DNA of 64,000 nucleotides from Deltaproteobacteria bacterium (GTDB lineage: Bacteria; Myxococcota; Kuafuiibacteriia; Kuafuiibacteriales; Kuafuiibacteriaceae): the NCBI GenBank assembly GCA_016703535.1, contig JADJBV010000002.1, forward strand, positions 868,001-932,000, given 5' to 3'. The notes under the pieces were generated by a model, which was not told the origin of the DNA, made no database searches, and saw only the letters and a program-made list of their open reading frames with translations. The position numbers and the translations under genes were made by a program. Positions 58,860-64,000 of this stretch are shown one piece after another (position 1 is the first letter of the stretch; each line of letters starts with the position of its first letter).

Positions 58860-61800
58860 TCATTGCGCGGAGTAGCTGAGCCGCGATGGCGTCACGTAGG
58901 TGCCGGTCGAGTCGCCGAAGCCCACGATGTCCGCGCGACCGTCGCCGGTTACGTCGCCGACCACGCGAGGGTGCCTGTCGACCGCCCAGCCGCCATGCTC
59001 GGGCGTATAGGCGTCGATCCACTCCACGGGCGACGAGAAGCCTTGGCCGCTCGAGAACGCGACGTAGACGGTGCGGTTGCCGAACGCGATGACGTCGGCC
59101 TTGCCGTCGCCGTTGACGTCTTCGACCAGACGCGGGTGGGTCTCGACGCGCCATGAGTCGTTGTAACCGAAGTCGTCCGACCACATCACCGGGGCGTTGA
59201 AGCCAAAGGTGTTGTTCGCCAGCGACACCAACACGCCGTCGTTGGCGAAGCCTACGATGTCGGCGCGGCCATCGCCATTGACGTCGGCCATCAGGCGCGG
59301 GTGCCTGTCGATCCGCCAACCTTGGTTGTAGCCGAACTGCGAGACCTTCAAGGACGGAGCCTGGAACGTGGCGCCCGTGGAGTAGGAGACCGTTACGCCG
59401 TCGTCGCCGAAGGCGATGATATCGTCGCGGCCCTCGCCGCTCGCGTCGGCCATGACTCGGACGTGCCTTTCGGTACGCCAGCCGTCGTTGTACCCGAAAG
59501 CACTCGACCAACTCGTCGCGGAATTAAAGGCGGTTCCGGCCGTATTGGCGGTCGCGACGGTGACGCCATTGTTGCCGAACCCGATGACGTCGGCGCGGCC
59601 GTCGTTGTTGACGTCGGCCATCATGCGTGGGTGGCGATCGACCAACCAGTTGTCGTTGAAGTGGAACTCTTCGATCCAGCGGTTGACCGCGCCCAGGCCC
59701 GTCCCAGTGGACTTCGCGACCATGACGCCGCTGTTGCCGATGCCGATGACGTCGTCGTCACCGTCAGCGTCGACGTCGGCCAAAAAACGCAGGTGGTTTT
59801 CGATGCGCCAGCCGTTGTTGTAGTTGAAGTTCTCCACCCAGCGAGAAGCCGGCTTGAAGCCGAAGCCGGTCGAAAGAGAGACCTCGGTGCCGCTGTTGCC
59901 GAAGCCGACGATGTCGAGCTTGCCGTCGTTGTTCAAGTCGCCCAGGAGACGCGGGTGTCTATCGACGCGCCAGCCGCCGTCGTAGTTGAAGGCGTCGACC
60001 CATTTTTGGATCGCGTCTCGGTAGTAGAAGATGTCGGTGGCGCCGTCGCCATCGAAGTCGCCCGCGATCCCCCGGTGATCGGCCCTCAACATCGCTTGGC
60101 TCCCGGTCGCGAACATGTCCGAAAAGTCGCTGACGCCTTCCCAGATCGGCGCGCGTAGCTGGAGCATGTCGTCCCAGATGATGTCGTCGCGACCGTCACC
60201 GTTGAAGTCGCCGGCGACCGGACGATAGTAGCCGTCGATGTCCAGCGCCTGCTGCACGGTCGCTGCGCCTTGAGATTTCCAAAGGACATCGGCGCCGGGG
60301 CCACCCGCATACCAAAGCACCTCTTCACCGGCGGCACCGTCGAAGTTGCCGACGATCGGGGTGTAGAAGTTTCCGGGTCCAACGTAGGTCCCTGTGGTTT
60401 TTGTGAACGTGGTGCCGGCCGAGCTCGGGGATTGAGTCGAGCCGTTGCCGCGCCAAATATCCGCCACGCTCCCGGCCCTGTACCAAATGATGTCGTCGTC
60501 GCCATCACCTTCGAGGTCCGCGGAGAAGGGCTGATAGGTGTTGTCGTTGACCGTCTGCGCGCTCTGGAACCAGATCCCAGTCGAGTTGCCGAAGAGGATC
60601 AAGTCGGAGAGCGTGCCCGGGCGATAGAAGAAGAGGTCACCACAGCTGTTGCCGTCGAAGTCGCCGCCGAAGACGATCCGATCGGCGCCGATCGTGGTGG
60701 GGCTACCGACGCTGAACTTCGGCCGATGCAGGTCGGTGTCCACCACCGCGGTCCACAACGTCAGTGTGCCGGCCGTGGGGCGGTACCATGCGAGGTCGTC
60801 CATCCCGTCGCAGTTGAAGTCGCCCGCGACCGGAGCCAGGTCGTCTTCGGCGACCTCTTTGGCGATCGAGGTGAACGAGAAGTCCTCGTATCGCTCGGCG
60901 TTGGACCACCAGATGAAGTCGTCCTCCGACTTGCCCAGCTTGGTGCGAAGGTTGGAGAGGCCGTTGCTCAGGCCGCCGACCGGGTTGGAGCTACCGTTCT
61001 TGTAAGCGTCGGCGTTGCCGGTTGTGTAGTTCATGTCCGAGCTCAGGTAGTCCTCGATGATTCGAAGCTGGGACTCGGAGATGAATCGTGGGGTTCGGCC
61101 ATCGATGCCCGTGAAGACGTCCGGGATGTTGTCTTTGAAGTTGGGGATGCCGATCTCGATGCTCGGATCGAGCTTGCCCATCATGTTTTGGGCCCAGCCC
61201 CAGGTCGGCGGCAGGTGAATGTTCCCGTTCCACGCGGCGAGGCCCTTGATCTGCCAAGACCCGATCGTGAACGAGGTGGGGCCAATGCGGAAGCTGGGGA
61301 GGGCGTCCGGTGCGTTGGCCCGCAGGTCCATCACTGGTGCGATCAACACTGCGTCGTTGTCGTTGCAGCCCGGCGAGGTCGGTCCCGTGAAGAACTGAGG
61401 CGGGCTGGTGTTCTTGAAATAGGCGTCCCAGCGATCACACTTGGTGTAGTTGCCGCTCGCGTTGGGGCGCAGGAGGAGGCTGTCGTCGTCGTTGTGCTGA
61501 AGACCAAAGTAGTGGCCCAGTTCGTGGCCAAACGCGGTTGACGGGATCCCGAGCGTCTGGTTGACGTTTCCATCGCTCCAATTGAGGTGAATGATCCGTC
61601 CTTGATGAGGCCAGGTGCCTTCGCTTTGACCGTTCACCAGCCAAACGAAGAGCTCGTTGGGGTCTTGGTAGAAGGCCGCGACTGCTCGGACCCAAATCGT
61701 GAGGCGCTTGGTTTCGCCGTCGCTGTAGGCGTTGAGTGGCATGCTCGGAAACATCCGGTGCAGCTCTTCTTTGACCTCCGAAAAGGCGATCTCCGCTTCG

Positions 61801-62105
61801 TCGTCGGCCTCTCGCCGATACAGGTGCGGCGCGTGGACATACTCGTAGGATTTGATCCAAAACTCGACGCCCGCGTACTGCCAATGGAAATTGGCGCGAT
61901 CGAGCGCGATCTGGGACTCGGCGAAGATGGTCTGTTGATTGCAGCTGGGAAGGGCCGGGTCGCAGCTCAGGGCCTGCACCATCCGGATCGGGATCCGCAG
62001 CTTCACCACCGGTGTGTCCGGCAGGTTGCCATCAGCGAGCGCGGGTCGCGCGAAGGATAGGGGCAGGAGCGCGACCGAAAGGGCCGCCCAACGAAGCATA
62101 CGCAT
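58860..62105 (-). CDS. secreted metzincin metalloprotease with FG-GAP/VCBS repeats
   Basis: From the ATG at 62105 the product has 1081 residues with a signal peptide (cleavage after RPALA). The zinc site is GHELGHYFGLQH (His194, Glu195, His198, His204). Residues 430-1081 contain about a dozen repeats of the FG-GAP/VCBS kind, each with a DxDGDGxxD-like calcium loop (GDFDGDGATDIFYY, ADVNNDGRADVIGFGNNGV, ADVNGDGRADIVGFANDG), forming a beta propeller and calcium-stabilised array. The repeats likely bind substrate or cell surface. The N-terminal proteolytic part is about 350 residues. The frame stays open upstream, but that would overlap 62174-63211. Confidence 0.9.
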   Translation of the reverse strand: MRMLRWAALSVALLPLSFARPALADGNLPDTPVVKLRIPIRMVQALSCDPALPSCNQQTIFAESQIALDRANFHWQYAGVEFWIKSYEYVHAPHLYRREADDEAEIAFSEVKEELHRMFPSMPLNAYSDGETKRLTIWVRAVAAFYQDPNELFVWLVNGQSEGTWPHQGRIIHLNWSDGNVNQTLGIPSTAFGHELGHYFGLQHNDDDSLLLRPNASGNYTKCDRWDAYFKNTSPPQFFTGPTSPGCNDNDAVLIAPVMDLRANAPDALPSFRIGPTSFTIGSWQIKGLAAWNGNIHLPPTWGWAQNMMGKLDPSIEIGIPNFKDNIPDVFTGIDGRTPRFISESQLRIIEDYLSSDMNYTTGNADAYKNGSSNPVGGLSNGLSNLRTKLGKSEDDFIWWSNAERYEDFSFTSIAKEVAEDDLAPVAGDFNCDGMDDLAWYRPTAGTLTLWTAVVDTDLHRPKFSVGSPTTIGADRIVFGGDFDGNSCGDLFFYRPGTLSDLILFGNSTGIWFQSAQTVNDNTYQPFSADLEGDGDDDIIWYRAGSVADIWRGNGSTQSPSSAGTTFTKTTGTYVGPGNFYTPIVGNFDGAAGEEVLWYAGGPGADVLWKSQGAATVQQALDIDGYYRPVAGDFNGDGRDDIIWDDMLQLRAPIWEGVSDFSDMFATGSQAMLRADHRGIAGDFDGDGATDIFYYRDAIQKWVDAFNYDGGWRVDRHPRLLGDLNNDGKLDIVGFGNSGTEVSLSTGFGFKPASRWVENFNYNNGWRIENHLRFLADVDADGDDDVIGIGNSGVMVAKSTGTGLGAVNRWIEEFHFNDNWLVDRHPRMMADVNNDGRADVIGFGNNGVTVATANTAGTAFNSATSWSSAFGYNDGWRTERHVRVMADASGEGRDDIIAFGDDGVTVSYSTGATFQAPSLKVSQFGYNQGWRIDRHPRLMADVNGDGRADIVGFANDGVLVSLANNTFGFNAPVMWSDDFGYNDSWRVETHPRLVEDVNGDGKADVIAFGNRTVYVAFSSGQGFSSPVEWIDAYTPEHGGWAVDRHPRVVGDVTGDGRADIVGFGDSTGTYVTPSRLSYSAQ

Positions 62106-62173
62106 GCCTCGTGTTACTGAAGGCGGTGGGAGTTCTTTTTCCGGGGCTCGAAGATCGTGGGATTCGGACCTGA

Positions 62174-63211
62174 TCAACCACCCCGGGTCATCTCGAGCAT
62201 CGTCGGTCGGAAGTTGTGCCTCCGGAAGAGGGCTTGGGCGCTCAGGTTGCCGACCATCGTCGAGAGCACGATCCGCGGCGCGCCTTTTTGCTCGAGCGCC
62301 CCGACGATCGCGGCGAGCAGCCGGTCGCCGACCTTGGCCCGTCGATGTTGGGGGTCGACGAAGATGTCGTGGATCGCGCCGTGGGGATCGAGCAGCGCGT
62401 TCCAGTCCCGCTCTTCCCGGGTCGCGTAGGCGTAGCCGGCGAGCTGGCCGTTGATGGTCGCCACCCAGAGTTCGGCCTCGGGGCGTTCGAGTTCGTTGCC
62501 GAACCACCAGCGATAACCGCCCTCGACTTCGGGCGGGAGCATAAAGCGACCGGCGTCCTGGGCGTGGTGCATCCGCACCAATTCGGCGGCCATCTTGGCC
62601 ATGGCGTCCAGATCGGCTCGGGTCGCTGCCCGCACTTCGACGACCGGCGGGGCCTGTTTCTTCGCCTGGGCCCGCCACTCGTCGACGGTCAGCTCGTAGG
62701 AGAGGTGGTTCCACCAGCGTCCGTCGCGAAAGAAGTGATCGCGGTGTTCGCAGAGGAAGCGGAAGCCGAGCTTTTCAATCACCTTCTTGGAAGGTGCGTT
62801 TTCCGTCACGCAGCCGACGACGATCTTGTGGAGGCGGAGATCTTCGAAGCCAAAGCGCATGATCTCCCGGGCCGCCTCGGTGACCAGGCCCGTGTTGCGG
62901 ACCTTTGGGCTGATCCAGTAGCCGAGTTCGGCCTTGTGCATCTTCCAGGCGCGGCTGGTGCGCACGAGATCGTGTAGGCCGATCGAGCCGAGCAAGGCGC
63001 CGTCTTGGTGGATGCCGAACCCGTAGCCGGTGTCGCTGGCGCGGCTGGCGACCATCCGCTCCGTGAAGGCCCGGGTCTCGCTCGGGTCCTTGTGAGCCTC
63101 CCAGCTCATCATCTTTGGGAGCTCGGGATCGCTGACATACGGCCAGAGCGCAGAGGCGTCGTCGTTGCTGAAAGGGCGGAGCTCGAGGCGGGCGGTCCTC
63201 AGGGAAGTCAT
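62174..63211 (-). CDS. tandem GNAT acetyltransferase
   Basis: A 345-residue protein. Residues 1-180 are a RimJ/RimL-type GNAT domain (TARLELRPFSNDDASALWPY, HKAELGYWISPKVRNTGLVTEAAREIMRFGF, ENAPSKKVIEKLGFRFLCEHRD). Residues 190-345 are a second, different GNAT domain (VEVRAATRADLDAMAKMAAELVRMHH, DIFVDPQHRRAKVGDRLLAAIVGALEQKG, NLSAQALFRRHNFRPTMLEMTR). Both keep the acetyl-CoA binding segment. Acceptors are unknown; an amino group of a protein or small molecule. A TATCGA hexamer lies 5 bases before the ATG. Confidence 0.9.
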   Translation of the reverse strand: MTSLRTARLELRPFSNDDASALWPYVSDPELPKMMSWEAHKDPSETRAFTERMVASRASDTGYGFGIHQDGALLGSIGLHDLVRTSRAWKMHKAELGYWISPKVRNTGLVTEAAREIMRFGFEDLRLHKIVVGCVTENAPSKKVIEKLGFRFLCEHRDHFFRDGRWWNHLSYELTVDEWRAQAKKQAPPVVEVRAATRADLDAMAKMAAELVRMHHAQDAGRFMLPPEVEGGYRWWFGNELERPEAELWVATINGQLAGYAYATREERDWNALLDPHGAIHDIFVDPQHRRAKVGDRLLAAIVGALEQKGAPRIVLSTMVGNLSAQALFRRHNFRPTMLEMTRGG

Positions 63212-63410
63212 CCCTTTCGATACAACGAAGCCCCGCGGTTCGGCTACGCTCGGATCCGCGGCAAGCTCGGGTGTCGACCGTCAGCGTGTTCGCCATTGCT
63301 CGCCTATTGCGAAGGCCGGTCTTGGGGCTGGCAGCGCCGGTGCCGCGGCGCTCAAGGTACCGGATCAGGCACCCTTGCGAGGTGCGGCGGTCCGCTAGAG
63401 ACTTTGGGCC

Positions 63411-64000
63411 ATGGCCAGCGTCGTCCCTAACCCGAAGGCGATCCGCACCTTCCGTGACCAAGCGAACTTCGAGGAGTGGCTGAGCGTCCACCATGATCAG
63501 TGGCCGGAGCTTTGGCTGAAGATCCACAAGAAGGACTCGGGGCTCCCGACCGTGACCTACGCCGAGGCCTTGGAGGTGGCCCTCTGCTGGGGCTGGATCG
63601 ACGGCCTCAAGAAGGCCTTCGACGAGCGCTCCTTCCTGCAGCGCTTCACCCCGCGGAAGGCCAAGAGCATCTGGTCCAAGATCAACGTGGAGCACGTGGC
63701 GCGGCTCGAGCGGGAAGGGCGGATGACGCCCCACGGCCGAAAGCACGTGCTGGCGGCCCAGGCCGACGGCCGCTGGGAGGCGGCCTACGCCGGCAGCCGA
63801 GAGAGCCAGCTGCCCGAGGATCTGCTGCGGGCCATCGCGGCGGACCCCCGGGCGTCGAAGACTCTGCAGACCCTCAACGCGGCCAACCGCTACGCCTTGT
63901 TCCATCGGCTCCGGCAGCTCAAGACCGAGGCCGGTCGCCAAAAGCGGATCGCCGAGTTCGTGCGTATGCTCGCCGAAGGTCGAACCCTCCACCCAAACGG
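63411..64000 (+). CDS. YdeI/OmpD-associated family protein, 3' end outside window
   Basis: From the ATG at 63411, 196 complete codons are visible and no stop occurs before the window end; family length suggests few residues are missing. The motifs ALCWGWIDGLKKAFDERSFLQRFTPRKAKSIWSKIN and the C-terminal TLNAANRYALFHRLRQLKTEAGRQKRIAEFVRMLAEG are typical of the YdeI/bacteriocin-protection-like family. Members are small helical cytoplasmic proteins linked to stress or peptide resistance, with unclear mechanism. The 199 bases before it hold nothing certain. Confidence 0.88.
   Translation, partial: MASVVPNPKAIRTFRDQANFEEWLSVHHDQWPELWLKIHKKDSGLPTVTYAEALEVALCWGWIDGLKKAFDERSFLQRFTPRKAKSIWSKINVEHVARLEREGRMTPHGRKHVLAAQADGRWEAAYAGSRESQLPEDLLRAIAADPRASKTLQTLNAANRYALFHRLRQLKTEAGRQKRIAEFVRMLAEGRTLHPN

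Noticed and set aside
59301..60158. Plus-strand frame opposite the FG-GAP repeats
   Set aside because: Repeats in the real gene create a repetitive shadow protein.
62106..62714. 5' extension of the FG-GAP metalloprotease
   Set aside because: It would overlap the GNAT gene and lacks meaningful sequence; the signal peptide starts at 62105.

Overview
The window reads as a high-GC bacterial chromosome segment, most likely from the Myxococcota (the former deltaproteobacterial myxobacteria and relatives). Supporting signs are dense coding, frequent GTG and TTG starts, strong use of TTG for leucine, many 4-base ATGA/GTGA overlaps, and many secreted lipoproteins whose N-termini carry Asp/Ala/Gly/Ser-rich linkers. 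Two eukaryote-like Ser/Thr kinases and a DUF1592/DUF1552 gene pair fit the same picture. I saw no rRNA, tRNA, insertion sequence, prophage or CRISPR array. Genus cannot be fixed from this sequence alone.

Layout. 1-5553: a truncated c-type cytochrome/di-haem peroxidase-like lipoprotein, an ECF sigma factor operon (sigma factor, membrane-anchored repeat protein, exported protein) and a LamG-type lipoprotein. 5659-9833: a DUF1592-DUF1552 pair and thiamine-monophosphate kinase. 9859-16023: PEGA protein, Cys-rich lipoprotein with a PAP2-like membrane protein, a CxxCH lipoprotein and several small unknowns. 16116-18154: larB-larC, for the nickel pincer cofactor. 18215-23784: a tightly packed run of a GAF/PAS sensor without an ATPase domain, an outer-membrane-lipoprotein-sorting-like protein, an outer-membrane protein and a tandem MerR-type regulator. 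23896-27629: a FIST sensor protein plus hybrid histidine kinase. 27640-34093: membrane Ser/Thr kinase, ATP/ADP-carrier-like transporter with HEAT-like tail, alpha/beta hydrolase and di-haem cytochrome.

34154-39916 is a block of secreted hydrolases: a PNGase F-like lipoprotein, a lipoprotein with clan CD-like His/Cys motifs and two PPC domains, and a metzincin with a C-terminal PDZ domain. 40037-46446 is a complete TonB energy-transduction operon read leftward: exbB, exbD, tonB, lipoprotein, TonB-dependent receptor, small outer-membrane protein. The receptor itself carries an N-terminal TonB_C-like domain. 46523-64000 holds a GH113-like lipoprotein with a partner, a Kelch lipoprotein, a second Ser/Thr kinase, an AspT/YidE-type transporter, an RNase T-like exonuclease, a zincin with a small overlapping gene, a second metzincin with FG-GAP/VCBS repeats, a tandem GNAT acetyltransferase and a YdeI-type protein cut by the window end. 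The overall theme is the envelope and outside of the cell: capture, transport, degradation and sensing.

The least explained signal is a spaced palindrome, GCAAG-N4-CTTGC. I found it nine times by reading the window, almost always inside genes, where base composition predicts well under one. Eight of the nine sit in the same reading frame, so a codon-usage explanation must be tested. A weaker pattern is TANNNT-like hexamers 5-7 bases before start codons that lack a Shine-Dalgarno sequence, which suggests leaderless transcripts.
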